This document shows positions 1-8,027 of a DNA stretch of 64,000 bases, in pieces. The position numbers and the translations under genes are program-made. This DNA comes from an uncultured Bacteroidales bacterium (lineage in GTDB: Bacteria > Bacteroidota > Bacteroidia > Bacteroidales > UBA11471): contig CALUZW010000009.1 of NCBI GenBank assembly GCA_944325415.1, positions 1-64,000 of the forward strand, in the 5' to 3' direction. Every line of letters begins with the position of its first letter. The first letter of the stretch is position 1. Under the pieces are notes generated by a model that ran no database searches, was not told the DNA's origin, and saw only the letters and a list, made by a program, of their open reading frames with translations.

Positions 1-1035
1 ACACGCACCGACAGCCTGGGCCGCTTCTGTTTTGTTTCTACGGAAGATATCTATGGAGAGAATGAGATGTCGATACTGACAGAAGAGAAACGGCGACGAG
101 GAAAAGTGAAAGCCGTTACCCATCAGACCCTGTTGGACAATACCTACACGCCCGAGGCACGTTGTTATCAGGAGGCGGAAAAGTATATAGCCGAGAGTTC
201 TGGTGCAGCAACCGATGGAAAATCTTATTCCGTCGAAGAGAAACTCAGCGAAGACGATGTGGACTCTCTGTTGCGGGTTGACCTTCCCGATGGAGCAAAA
301 GTCTATCAGTTGCCCGAGGTAGAGGTCAGCCGCCGATGGTGGAAAAAGTTTGAGTACCGCCGTGGTATACAGTACGACATCAGGGAGGAGCAAGACCGGT
401 TGATGGACAGTCGGGAAGATTACAACAACAGTCTGTCGGATTTCCTGACGAGAATCGACCCCAATTTCAGGTTGAGATTTTACAGCACCTCTGTCGACTA
501 TTCCAGTATGGGCCGCATGGGTCGTACAACACCTGCCGCCAGTCTGTCGGCAAACGGTTCGGCATCGGTACAACTTTATCATAAAGCCCGGCCGGTAAGG
601 ATTGTCGTTATTCAGAACCAATACTATGCGACCCTTGACGACATCGACAGCATACGTGTGGCCGAAAGTTTCGACCCCGATATATTGCGCTCCTACAACC
701 TGAACGGGACACCTATTGATACCTATGACAGCCAATATACCTATGTGATTGTATATCCGAAACCGGTGTCGAAACAGGACCGTGGAGCGACCGGCTATCG
801 GAAAACGCGCCTGCAAGGCTATTCTATACCGGCCGAGTTCTATCATATCGATTACAGCCAGGGGGTATTGCCCGACGAGCAGGACTACCGTCGCACGCTC
901 TACTGGAATCCGGCCGTGGCGACCGACTCTCTCGGCCGGGCGCAGGTAACCTTCTACAACAACGGCACCACCCACGGCCTCGACATCTCGGCCGAGACCC
1001 TCACCCCCGACGGTGTGCCGGGTGTGTATCGCTGA
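1..1035 (+). CDS. C-terminal part of a large exported protein (carboxypeptidase-regulatory/MG2-like, Bacteroidetes type), 5' end outside window
   Basis: The frame is open from the first base and ends with TGA at 1033-1035, so this is the last 344 residues of a longer protein; the ATG at 67 is internal. The segment ends in a motif with LYWNP, then DSLGRAQVTFYNN, which is common at the C-terminus of large Bacteroidetes envelope proteins that combine carboxypeptidase-regulatory, MG2-like and TonB-plug-like domains. The middle is rich in Tyr, Asp and Arg and has no membrane segment. The role is unknown; surface or periplasmic location is inferred from the family resemblance. It is convergent with trpA and separated from it by a hairpin at 1059-1093. 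Confidence 0.6.
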   Translation, partial: TRTDSLGRFCFVSTEDIYGENEMSILTEEKRRRGKVKAVTHQTLLDNTYTPEARCYQEAEKYIAESSGAATDGKSYSVEEKLSEDDVDSLLRVDLPDGAKVYQLPEVEVSRRWWKKFEYRRGIQYDIREEQDRLMDSREDYNNSLSDFLTRIDPNFRLRFYSTSVDYSSMGRMGRTTPAASLSANGSASVQLYHKARPVRIVVIQNQYYATLDDIDSIRVAESFDPDILRSYNLNGTPIDTYDSQYTYVIVYPKPVSKQDRGATGYRKTRLQGYSIPAEFYHIDYSQGVLPDEQDYRRTLYWNPAVATDSLGRAQVTFYNNGTTHGLDISAETLTPDGVPGVYR

Positions 1036-1058
1036 TCGGCAGAATAGTTTGCCTTACC

Positions 1059-1093
1059 GCGGGCAGCATCGGGAATCTTCCGGTGCTGCCCGC
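1059..1093. terminator. Hairpin between convergent genes, likely bidirectional terminator
   Basis: Two 14-base arms (1059-1072 and 1080-1093) pair with one G-T wobble around a 7-base loop. It lies between the end of the upstream gene (+) and the end of trpA (-). Neither side has a strong T run, so termination efficiency is uncertain. Confidence 0.5.
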
Positions 1094-1112
1094 AGTCTTG
1101 TATCGTTTGCGT

Positions 1113-1886
1113 TTATTCTTTGAGTGCAGCCAACAGCCGTTGTATGGCCCGCTCGGGGTCCCGCTCTTCGTCGAGCAGAGAGACAAACCTGCTGCCGATG
1201 ATGGCGCCGGAGGCATGTGCGCAGGCCGACTCGAATGTCTGCCGGTTGGAGATGCCGAATCCTATCATGCGCGGCGTGTGCAGCTGCATGGCTTCGATGC
1301 GGCGGAAGTAGGCCAGTTTCTGCTCGTTGAAGTCTTTCTGTGCGCCGGTAATGGCTGCCGACGATACCATATAGATAAAACCGTCGGTGTGGTCATCGAT
1401 GAGCCGTATGCGCTCCTCGCTCGTTTCGGGGGTGATGAGCATAATCATCTTTATGCCGTATGCCTCGGCCGTAGCCTTGAAATCATTCATGAAATCCTTG
1501 AACGGCAGGTCGGGAATGATGACACCGTCGATGCCACATTCCCGGCAGCGGCGGCAGAAGTTTTCGAACCCGAATTGCATGATGGGATTGAGATACCCCA
1601 TCAGAATGAGCGGAATGGTTACTTCCCGACGAATACCTTCGAGCTGGTCGAAGAGCCGTTTCAGGCTCATGCCGTTGCGCAGGGCGCAGGTGGCAGCCTC
1701 CTGTATCACGGGGCCGTCGGCCATGGGGTCGCTGAACGGAATACCTATCTCTATCATGTCGATGCCGTTCTTTTCGAGAGCTTTGATGACAGAGCGGGTG
1801 CTGTCGAGTGTAGGGTGCCCGGCGCAGAAGTAGATGGAGAGTATCTTACTCTTTTGGGTGTCGAATAGTTGGTTGATGCGGTTCAT
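1113..1886 (-). CDS. trpA: Tryptophan synthase alpha subunit
   Basis: Cleaves indole-3-glycerol phosphate to indole and glyceraldehyde 3-phosphate; the indole is channelled to TrpB. The 257-residue length is normal for this TIM-barrel enzyme. The signature [14 protein letters not shown] holds the two catalytic acids, Glu46 and Asp57 (Glu49 and Asp60 in E. coli), and the phosphate-binding segment GFGISN is present near residue 210. It is the last gene of the minus-strand operon trpB-E-G-D-C-F-A, 23 bases after trpF. A hairpin at 1059-1093 follows it. Confidence 0.97.
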   Translation of the reverse strand: MNRINQLFDTQKSKILSIYFCAGHPTLDSTRSVIKALEKNGIDMIEIGIPFSDPMADGPVIQEAATCALRNGMSLKRLFDQLEGIRREVTIPLILMGYLNPIMQFGFENFCRRCRECGIDGVIIPDLPFKDFMNDFKATAEAYGIKMIMLITPETSEERIRLIDDHTDGFIYMVSSAAITGAQKDFNEQKLAYFRRIEAMQLHTPRMIGFGISNRQTFESACAHASGAIIGSRFVSLLDEERDPERAIQRLLAALKE

Positions 1887-1909
1887 AATCGTGAATTTGA
1901 GAAGGGTTG

Positions 1910-2518
1910 TTAGAAGTTATGTGCGCGGAAACGGCTAATATATGCGTGCAGTTTTTCCACGTCTTTTATGGCCGGTTGCCGTTCGAAGCGGCTGTTGAGG
2001 TCGATGCCGGCCCATTGCGGGTGATTCCAACGTAGCAGTGCTGCGAGATTTTCGGGCCCGAGCCCGCCGCTGAGCAGAAAAGGGGTGGTGAGCCGGTAAC
2101 GGTCGAGTTGAGCCCAGTCGAAAGCAACACCAGAGCCACCGTGCTGCGGGGTTGGCGAGTCGAAGAGAAAGTAGTCGCACACCCCTTCGTAGTCGGTACA
2201 ACGGTCGATGGCCTGTGCCGGAAGAGCCTTGATGACCTTGAAGCCGGCCGATTGCATCGCGCGGCAGAGGTCGGGTGTCTCGTTTCCATGCAGTTGTACG
2301 CCATGGAGACCGTATTCGGCCGCGCGGAGCAGAATCTCTTCGCGGAGAGCATCGACGAATACACCGATGCGGCGGGCCTTTTGGGGCAGATAGGCGGGTT
2401 TAGCCGTCAGGCAACGCGGTGAGCGGGGATAGAAGATAAATCCTATCCAGTCGACACCACACTCTTCGACGGCGCGAATGTTGGCGGGCTCGCGCATACC
2501 GCATACTTTGACAATCAT
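1910..2518 (-). CDS. trpF: Phosphoribosylanthranilate isomerase
   Basis: Amadori rearrangement of phosphoribosylanthranilate to CdRP, third step of tryptophan synthesis. The 202-residue protein starts [10 protein letters not shown], which places the general-base Cys at position 6, and keeps the GLGPENL phosphate-binding turn and the GIDLNSRFE motif that supplies the catalytic Asp. The start codon overlaps the trpC stop in an ATGA (2515-2518), which suggests translational coupling. Here trpF is a separate gene, not fused to trpC as in E. coli. Confidence 0.96.
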   Translation of the reverse strand: MIVKVCGMREPANIRAVEECGVDWIGFIFYPRSPRCLTAKPAYLPQKARRIGVFVDALREEILLRAAEYGLHGVQLHGNETPDLCRAMQSAGFKVIKALPAQAIDRCTDYEGVCDYFLFDSPTPQHGGSGVAFDWAQLDRYRLTTPFLLSGGLGPENLAALLRWNHPQWAGIDLNSRFERQPAIKDVEKLHAYISRFRAHNF

Positions 2519-3297
2519 GAGAGCTGTTTGATAAAATGGTACAGTGCCTCGCCCGGATTGTCGGTGCGCATGAATGTCTCGCCGATGAGAAAACCCTTGA
2601 AACCGGCCTGCCGCAGGGCAACGACCGTTTCGGGGCGGGCAATGCCGCTCTCCGAGATTTTCAACATCTCTCCCGGCAGCTGTTCGGCAAGCCGGAAAGA
2701 GTTTTCGACATCGGTATGGAAGGTTCCCAAGTGACGGTTGTTCACCCCTACCATGTCGATTTCTTCACACAGGTGGTCGAGTTCCTTTTCGTCGTGAATT
2801 TCGAGCAGCGTTTCCAGCCCGAGTTCGTGGGCTTTGGCCGCCAGTTGCCGGCAATCTCTCGGGTCGAGAGCGGCAGCGATGAGCAGCACGGCATCGGCAC
2901 CGATGATGCGTGCCTGGTAGAGCTGGTATTCGTCGATGATGAAATCCTTGCGCAAAATGGGCCGGGAGGTATGGGGGCGTGCCATGGCGATGTCGCGCAA
3001 CGAGCCGCCGAAGAAGGGGGTGTCGGTGAGTATCGACAGCGCCGCGGCACCGTTGCGTTCGTAGTCGGCGGGGAGGCTGCGGCTGTCGCCTTCGGGCTTT
3101 ATCCACCCTTTTGACGGAGATTTGCGTTTGAACTCGGCAATGATGCCGTGCGACGACTCGTCGAGCGCCTTGCGCATACTGCGGAAAGGACGTGGAGTCG
3201 AGCTGTTTTCTATCAGCATGTCGATGTCGACAATGGAGCGGAGCGACGCTATCTCCTGCCGTTTGGCTGCGATGATGGTATCGAGAATATCGGTCAT
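2515..3297 (-). CDS. trpC: Indole-3-glycerol phosphate synthase
   Basis: Ring closure of CdRP to indole-3-glycerol phosphate. I place the start at 3297 (MTDILDTIIAAKRQEI), giving 260 residues, the usual family length. The frame stays open upstream to 3870, but that part lies inside trpD and reads as a shadow. Motifs seen are IIAEFKRKSPSKG (residues 52-64, substrate-binding Lys), LRKDFIID (catalytic Lys), GVNNRHL and the ISESGI phosphate-binding strand. It starts 5 bases after trpD ends and its stop overlaps the trpF start. Confidence 0.96.
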   Translation of the reverse strand: MTDILDTIIAAKRQEIASLRSIVDIDMLIENSSTPRPFRSMRKALDESSHGIIAEFKRKSPSKGWIKPEGDSRSLPADYERNGAAALSILTDTPFFGGSLRDIAMARPHTSRPILRKDFIIDEYQLYQARIIGADAVLLIAAALDPRDCRQLAAKAHELGLETLLEIHDEKELDHLCEEIDMVGVNNRHLGTFHTDVENSFRLAEQLPGEMLKISESGIARPETVVALRQAGFKGFLIGETFMRTDNPGEALYHFIKQLS

Positions 3298-3302
3298 GGG
3301 AA

Positions 3303-4298
3303 TTAACTGTTGAGGTCGATGAATTTTTTCAGGGTGGCGAGAGCCTTTCCGCTTTCGAGCGATTCGCGGGCGATGGCCGTGCATTCGTCGATGCGTTTCT
3401 GCGGTTCCAGTATCTGAATGGCAAAAGCGGCGTTGTAGAGTACACAGTCTTTTTGCGGACCGGTGGCGCAGTTGTTGAGCACGTTGTCGAAGATGCGGGC
3501 CGCCTCCTGTGGGGTGTGTCCGCCGAACAGCTCTTGCGGTTGCAGGCTCGGAATACCCATCTCTTCGGGGCGGTATATGCGCTCGTAGTGCCGCATGATG
3601 ACCTTGAACTCGTTGGTGAGTGATATTTCGTCGTAGCCGTCGAGGCTGGTTACTACGGCAAATTCCATGCCCAGAGCCTGGAACACCTGCGCGTACAGAC
3701 GCATCAGTCCGAGATTGGCCACGCCCAGCAGTTGGTTGGGTGGGAGAGCCGGGTTCACCAGCGGTCCGAGCAGGTTGAAGAGGGTACCTACCTGCAAGGC
3801 CTTGCGGGTAGGCGCTACACTCTTCATGGCCGGGTTGAAGAGCGGGGCGTGCAGGTAGGCGATGTTGCACTGTTCGATGGAGCGGCGCAGTCGGCTCTCG
3901 TCGTTGCTGAATCTTACGCCGTGCTGTTCGATGACATTGCTGGCACCGCTCACCGATGTGGCGCCGTAGTTGCCGTGCTTGGCCACCTTGTATCCGGCCC
4001 CCGCCACGACAAAACAGGCGCAGGTCGATATGTTGAAGGTGTTCTTGCCGTCGCCGCCTGTCCCTACGATGTCGATGGGCGCAAAGTCGCTCAGGTCGAT
4101 GCGTACGCGGGTTTCGAGCAGGGCCTCACGGAATCCGATAAGCTCGTCGACCGAGACCGACCGCATTTTGTAGACCGTGAGCAGGGCGGCTATCTGAGCT
4201 TCGTTGTACTCTCCCCGCGTGATGCCGAGGAGCAGTTGTTTCGATTCTTCGCGGGTGAGAATCTCGTGATTGAAAAGTCGGAGGAGTATAGCTTTCAT
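3303..4298 (-). CDS. trpD: Anthranilate phosphoribosyltransferase
   Basis: Transfers phosphoribose from PRPP to anthranilate. The start at 4298 (MKAILLRLFNHEIL) gives 331 residues and leaves 7 bases after trpG; an upstream ATG at 4328 would overlap trpG by 23 bases and add a non-conserved tail. The PRPP-binding GTGGDGKNTFNIST is present, followed by KHGNYGATSVSGASNV, a variant of the usual KHGNR..SS..GSAD..E region that I believe is common in Bacteroidetes enzymes. It is a stand-alone transferase, unlike the TrpGD fusion of enterics. Confidence 0.95.
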   Translation of the reverse strand: MKAILLRLFNHEILTREESKQLLLGITRGEYNEAQIAALLTVYKMRSVSVDELIGFREALLETRVRIDLSDFAPIDIVGTGGDGKNTFNISTCACFVVAGAGYKVAKHGNYGATSVSGASNVIEQHGVRFSNDESRLRRSIEQCNIAYLHAPLFNPAMKSVAPTRKALQVGTLFNLLGPLVNPALPPNQLLGVANLGLMRLYAQVFQALGMEFAVVTSLDGYDEISLTNEFKVIMRHYERIYRPEEMGIPSLQPQELFGGHTPQEAARIFDNVLNNCATGPQKDCVLYNAAFAIQILEPQKRIDECTAIARESLESGKALATLKKFIDLNS

Positions 4299-4305
4299 GG
4301 GTGTA

Positions 4306-4869
4306 TCATGCGTTAAGGAATTGTGCAATTATCTTTTTCCCTTGCGGTGTGAGTACCGATTCGGGGTGAAACTGTATGCCGTGTATGTCGTAGCTCTTGT
4401 GGCGCAGGGCCATGATGAGCCCTTCGCGACTGACGGCCGTGACTTCGAGACAGTCGGGCAGGGTGTCGGCATCGACCACCCACGAGTGGTAGCGACCTAC
4501 GGCGATTTCGGCTTCCAGTCCGGCAAAGATGTAGTCGTTGCCGAGCAGCGTTACGGGAGTCTGTACGCCATGAAATACCTCGCTGAGGTTGCGCAGTTTC
4601 GCCCCGAAAGCCTCGCCGATGGCCTGATGGCCCAGGCAGACCCCCAAGATGGGTTTCATACCGGCATAGCGTTCGATAACGGCGGGCATGAGGCCGGCTT
4701 CCTGCGGTATGCCGGGGCCTGGCGAGAGAATGATTTTGTCGTACCGGTCGAGCTTGTCGAGGGCGAAGGCGTCGTTTCTGAGGACCTCGGTTTCGGAACC
4801 AAGCTCCCTTACCAGGTGCCGCAGGTTGTAGGTAAACGAGTCGTAATTGTCTATGATGACGGTTTTCAT
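4306..4869 (-). CDS. trpG: Anthranilate synthase component II (glutamine amidotransferase)
   Basis: Supplies ammonia from glutamine to TrpE. This is a class I glutamine amidotransferase of 187 residues. The nucleophile is Cys78 in GVCLGHQAIGE and the rest of the triad is His168 and Glu170 in GIQFHPESVLT. The N-terminal IDNYDSFTYNL is typical of TrpG/PabA. No separate pabA is visible in the window, so a double role in folate synthesis cannot be excluded, but its place between trpE and trpD supports tryptophan synthesis. Confidence 0.96.
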   Translation of the reverse strand: MKTVIIDNYDSFTYNLRHLVRELGSETEVLRNDAFALDKLDRYDKIILSPGPGIPQEAGLMPAVIERYAGMKPILGVCLGHQAIGEAFGAKLRNLSEVFHGVQTPVTLLGNDYIFAGLEAEIAVGRYHSWVVDADTLPDCLEVTAVSREGLIMALRHKSYDIHGIQFHPESVLTPQGKKIIAQFLNA

Positions 4870-4891
4870 TGTGTCGTGTATTTGGGTGAAG

Positions 4892-6292
4892 TTAGAGACG
4901 TTCGGCCATTTCGATGGCTTTTTTCAAGGCGCCGAGTTTGTTGTTTACTTCCTGCAATTCGTTCTCGACGTCGCTTTTGGCTACGATACCGCCGCCGGCC
5001 TGGAACCACAGTTCGTTGTTGCGGCTCACGAAGGTGCGGATGGTGATGGCCTGATTGAGGCTGCCGTCGAACCCGATGAATCCGATGCAGCCGCCGTAGG
5101 CACCGCGCGAGTGCGGTTCGTAGCGGTTGATGAGTTGCATGGCCCGTACCTTGGGCGCTCCCGAGAGTGTGCCGGCAGGAAAGGTGTCGATGAAGGTTTT
5201 TATCGGGTCGGCATCGGTGTCGAGCCGGCCGCTTACCCGGCTCACGAGGTGGATGACGTGGCTGTAATACTGTGTCTCCTTGTAGAAGTCGACCTTCACG
5301 TCGTGGCAGTTGCGGCTCAGGTCGTTGCGGGCCAGGTCGACAAGCATGACGTGCTCGGCATTCTCTTTCGGGTCGGCTCGGAGAGCGGCTGCCAGTGCGG
5401 CATCTTTTTCGCTGTTGCCAGTGCGGCGTGTCGTGCCCGCTATGGGGTCGATGAAGGCCCGCCGGCCTTCAATGCGGCAGTGGGTCTCGGGCGAGGAGCC
5501 GAAGATGCGGAACCCGCCGAAGTCGAAGTAGAAGAGATAGGGCGAGGGGTTGATGCTCCGCAGGGCGCGGTAGAGCTTGAAGTCGTCGCCCACGAACGAT
5601 TGGGTGAAGCGGCGCGAGAGAACAATCTGGAACACATCGCCCCGCATACAGTGGGCGATACCCCGCCGTATGTTCTCGCGGTGCTGGTCGTCGGTCAGCG
5701 TGCTGGTGGTGGGCCCTACGGCGTGGAATTCATAAGAGGTGTAGTTGCGGTTCTCGACAGCCTTTTCGAGAGTATCCATGGTGCTGGTCTCGTTTTCGCC
5801 CACCAGTTCGAGCAGCACCATTTCGTGCTTGAAGTCGTTGAAGACGATGAGATACTTGTAGAGAATGTAGAGCAGGTCGGGGGCATCGTTGCGTTCGTCG
5901 CACTCGTCGGCGATGGGTATGTTCTCAAAATAGCGCACGGCATTGAACGAGGTATATCCGTAGAGGCCGCAATAGTTGAGAAATTCTCCTTCGAGTCGGA
6001 AGGCTCCGAGAAATTCGTTGAGGGCATCTTCGCAGCGGTAGCTCTCGGTAATGTCGTGTTCCACGACCGTGTCGTCGGGGTAGCGCAGGGTGGCTTTGCC
6101 GCGGTTGATGCCGATGCTGGCGATGGGGTGGAGGCCGATGAACGAACGGTTGTTTTCGCCACCGTGGTAGTCGGCGCTCTCCATCAGGGCGCTTTGTGAG
6201 AAGAAGTCGCGTACTTTGAGATAGGTGCTTACCGGCGTGTACAGGTCGCCGAGCATCAGTTTATGACCGATTTTGTAGCAGAAGGGTTTCAT
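4892..6292 (-). CDS. trpE: Anthranilate synthase component I
   Basis: Converts chorismate to anthranilate, the committed step. The 466 residues contain the chorismate-binding motifs DPIAGTTRRTGN, AEHVMLVDLARNDLSRNC, SGAPKVRAMQLI and YGGCIGFIGF in the expected order. Near the N-terminus, LMESADYHGG matches the LLES-type segment that binds tryptophan in feedback-regulated TrpE proteins, so allosteric inhibition is likely in addition to the attenuation seen upstream. It lies 2 bases after trpB and 22 bases before trpG. Confidence 0.96.
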   Translation of the reverse strand: MKPFCYKIGHKLMLGDLYTPVSTYLKVRDFFSQSALMESADYHGGENNRSFIGLHPIASIGINRGKATLRYPDDTVVEHDITESYRCEDALNEFLGAFRLEGEFLNYCGLYGYTSFNAVRYFENIPIADECDERNDAPDLLYILYKYLIVFNDFKHEMVLLELVGENETSTMDTLEKAVENRNYTSYEFHAVGPTTSTLTDDQHRENIRRGIAHCMRGDVFQIVLSRRFTQSFVGDDFKLYRALRSINPSPYLFYFDFGGFRIFGSSPETHCRIEGRRAFIDPIAGTTRRTGNSEKDAALAAALRADPKENAEHVMLVDLARNDLSRNCHDVKVDFYKETQYYSHVIHLVSRVSGRLDTDADPIKTFIDTFPAGTLSGAPKVRAMQLINRYEPHSRGAYGGCIGFIGFDGSLNQAITIRTFVSRNNELWFQAGGGIVAKSDVENELQEVNNKLGALKKAIEMAERL

Positions 6293-6294
6293 GT

Positions 6295-7476
6295 CTATGC
6301 CAGATGTTTGAGGTAAGTCTCTATGTCTTTGTCGCCGCGGCCCGATACGGTGAGGACGACGACGTCGGACGGTTTGAAGTCGATTTTTGCCAGGGCACCC
6401 AGTGCGTGGGCCGATTCGAGGGCGGGAATGATGCCTTCGAGGCGGGTCAGTTCGTAGGCGGCAGCCAGGGCCTCGTCGTCGTTGACGGCCAGTACGGTGG
6501 CGCGACGTTCGTGGGCGAGGTTGGCGTGCAGGGGGCCTATGCCGGGGTAGTCGAGGCCGGCCGAGATGGAGTAGGGCTCCTGTATCTGTCCGTCTTCGTC
6601 CTGCATTACCAGGGTGCGGGCTCCGTGTATGATGCCTTTACGTCCCAGGTGTATGGTAGCTGCCGACATGGGCGTGTCGATACCCAGGCCGCCGGCTTCG
6701 GCCAGTACGATTTTCACCCGTTCATCGTCGAGATAGTGGTAGATGGTACCGGCCGCGTTGCTGCCACCCCCTACGCAGGCCATGAGGTAGTCGGGGTATT
6801 CGCGTCCCTCCTGTTGCAGCAGTTGTTTGCGTATCTCTTCGCTGATGACCGATTGCAGACGGGCCACCATGTCGGGGTAGGGGTGTGGCCCTACGGTCGA
6901 GCCGATGACGTAGTAGGTATCCGACGGGTGGCAGCACCAGTCGCGGATTGCTTCGTTGGTGGCGTCTTTCAGAGTCATGTTTCCCGAGGTGACGGGTTGC
7001 ACCGTGGCGCCGAGCATTCGCATCTTCTCGACGTTGATATGTTGGCGTTCGACGTCGGTCTGCCCCATGTACACGATGCACTCCATGCCCATGAGGGCAC
7101 ATACCGTGGCGGTGGCCACTCCGTGCTGGCCGGCTCCCGTCTCGGCAATGATGCGGCTCTTTCCCATGCGGCGGGCAAGTAGTACCTGACCTATGGCGTT
7201 GTTGATTTTGTGTGCGCCGGTGTGGTTGAGGTCTTCGCGTTTGAGGTAGATTTTACAACCATATTTTTCCGACAGCCGTTGTGCCAGGTAGAGGGGTGAG
7301 GGGCGCCCTACATAGTTGCGCAGCAGGTTGTCGTACTCGCTCCGGAACGATTCGCTTTCGAGTACATCGAGATAGACATTTTGCAGCTCTTCGACACAAC
7401 GGTGGAGAATTTCGGGAACGTAGGCACCACCGAACTCGCCGTAGTATCCCTCTTTGTTTACGTGGTAGGTTTTCAT
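6295..7476 (-). CDS. trpB: Tryptophan synthase beta subunit
   Basis: PLP-dependent condensation of indole and serine to tryptophan. The 393-residue protein has the PLP lysine at position 90 in [13 protein letters not shown], the GGGSNA phosphate loop and an intact [13 protein letters not shown] segment. It is the first structural gene of the operon, so the order is B-E-G-D-C-F-A and trpA is separated from trpB by five genes. It follows the leader peptide and attenuator directly; the ATG is about 50 bases downstream of the attenuator hairpin. Confidence 0.97.
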   Translation of the reverse strand: MKTYHVNKEGYYGEFGGAYVPEILHRCVEELQNVYLDVLESESFRSEYDNLLRNYVGRPSPLYLAQRLSEKYGCKIYLKREDLNHTGAHKINNAIGQVLLARRMGKSRIIAETGAGQHGVATATVCALMGMECIVYMGQTDVERQHINVEKMRMLGATVQPVTSGNMTLKDATNEAIRDWCCHPSDTYYVIGSTVGPHPYPDMVARLQSVISEEIRKQLLQQEGREYPDYLMACVGGGSNAAGTIYHYLDDERVKIVLAEAGGLGIDTPMSAATIHLGRKGIIHGARTLVMQDEDGQIQEPYSISAGLDYPGIGPLHANLAHERRATVLAVNDDEALAAAYELTRLEGIIPALESAHALGALAKIDFKPSDVVVLTVSGRGDKDIETYLKHLA

Positions 7477-7525
7477 CTTTATGCTGGTTTTGTTTTTGAT
7501 TTGGCTGACTGGAAGACATAGAAAA

Positions 7526-7553
7526 AAGGCCCGTCGTAATTACGACGGGCCTT
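7526..7553 (-). terminator. trp operon attenuator (intrinsic terminator in leader)
   Basis: A perfect 28-base palindrome with a 24-base GC-rich core (7528-7551) is followed on the minus strand by six T residues (7527-7522 complement). It lies between the leader peptide stop (7599) and the trpB start (7476), the position expected for a Rho-independent attenuator. Readthrough would be needed for expression of all seven trp genes. Confidence 0.88.
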
Positions 7554-7598
7554 CTCTGACGATATCCTTTTATTTACACAAATACAAGGCGCATCTCC

Positions 7599-7661
7599 TT
7601 ACGACAAATGTTGTTGTAAGCAGAGCCACCACCAAAAATTGTTTTGTGTAAAAGTGTGCAT
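7599..7661 (-). CDS. trpL: trp operon leader peptide with three tandem Trp codons
   Basis: A 20-codon ORF, ATG at 7661-7659 and TAA at 7601-7599. Codons 10-12 are TGG TGG TGG (peptide ...NNFWWWLCL...). It begins about 25 bases after the predicted transcription start and ends 46 bases before the attenuator palindrome. A ribosome stalled on the Trp codons would cover the left arm of a 10-bp hairpin (arms CTTACAACAA and TTGTCGTAAG, one mismatch, loop CAT) that spans the end of the ORF. This is the classical layout of ribosome-mediated trp attenuation. The peptide is a regulatory device and probably has no function of its own. The layout is seen directly; the regulation is inferred. Confidence 0.85.
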   Translation of the reverse strand: MHTFTQNNFWWWLCLQQHLS

Positions 7662-7691
7662 GAATCTCTTTTTTCTGTTTCGATACGGCAA

Positions 7692-7722
7692 CAAAAATAG
7701 GGAGTGTAAAAGATAAAAGCAA
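7692..7722 (-). promoter_or_regulatory. trp operon promoter, Bacteroidetes type
   Basis: On the minus strand TTG (7722-7720) is followed after exactly 20 bases by TATTTTTG (7699-7692), which matches the TTTG/TAnnTTTG consensus of the Bacteroidetes primary sigma factor. The predicted start lies near 7685, about 25 bases before the trpL ATG. Confidence 0.75.
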
Positions 7723-7840
7723 GAGAATTCCAGATTTTTTTGAAAAAAGTTTTTTGCCGTCCGGCTATGCTGTCAAATGTTTTATCTTTTTACTACATAA
7801 TAATAGGGAGCAGGCCGTAGTAAATCACCAAATGTGGGTA

Positions 7841-7871
7841 TTGTCCGTGGGACGGTTCTCCTCTATCTTTG
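7841..7871 (+). promoter_or_regulatory. Promoter of a candidate small RNA
   Basis: TTG at 7841-7843, a 20-base spacer, then TATCTTTG at 7864-7871. This is an exact Bacteroidetes-type promoter, reading away from the trp operon into a region without a plausible gene on this strand. Confidence 0.6.
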
Positions 7872-7877
7872 TGGTAT

Positions 7878-7978
7878 CAAGACAAGCAAAGCCATACTTG
7901 ATATTATAATAGGATTTGGGTTTAATAATAATGTAGTGTGTAAGAAGGAGCCTGATGGGAATCAGGCTCCTTTCTTTT
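7878..7978 (+). ncRNA. Candidate intergenic small RNA, about 100 nt
   Basis: The stretch lies between a consensus promoter (7841-7871) and an intrinsic terminator (7947-7978) on the same strand, and contains no convincing ORF. A 7-bp stem (TATCAAG at 7875-7881 with CTTGATA at 7897-7903) precedes an AU-rich single-stranded part. It does not match a family I recognise. The 5' end is inferred from the promoter. Alternatively the terminator serves only the convergent DUF1593-like gene and the promoter is fortuitous. Confidence 0.4.
7947..7978. terminator. Intrinsic terminator, usable from both sides
   Basis: A perfect 10-bp stem (7947-7956 with 7961-7970) with a GGGA loop is followed by TTTCTTTT on the plus strand. 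On the minus strand it lies 58 bases after the stop of the secreted nucleoside-hydrolase-like gene. Confidence 0.7.
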
Positions 7979-8027
7979 GGGGTATTGTGGGTCGAGCGGT
8001 GTGTCCCGTCTGTGGCTTGTCCTGTCG

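Noticed and set aside
3298..3870. N-terminal extension of trpC inside trpD
   Set aside because: The extension is in the trpD gene body, is Arg/His/Pro-rich and matches nothing; the 260-residue TrpC is complete from 3297.
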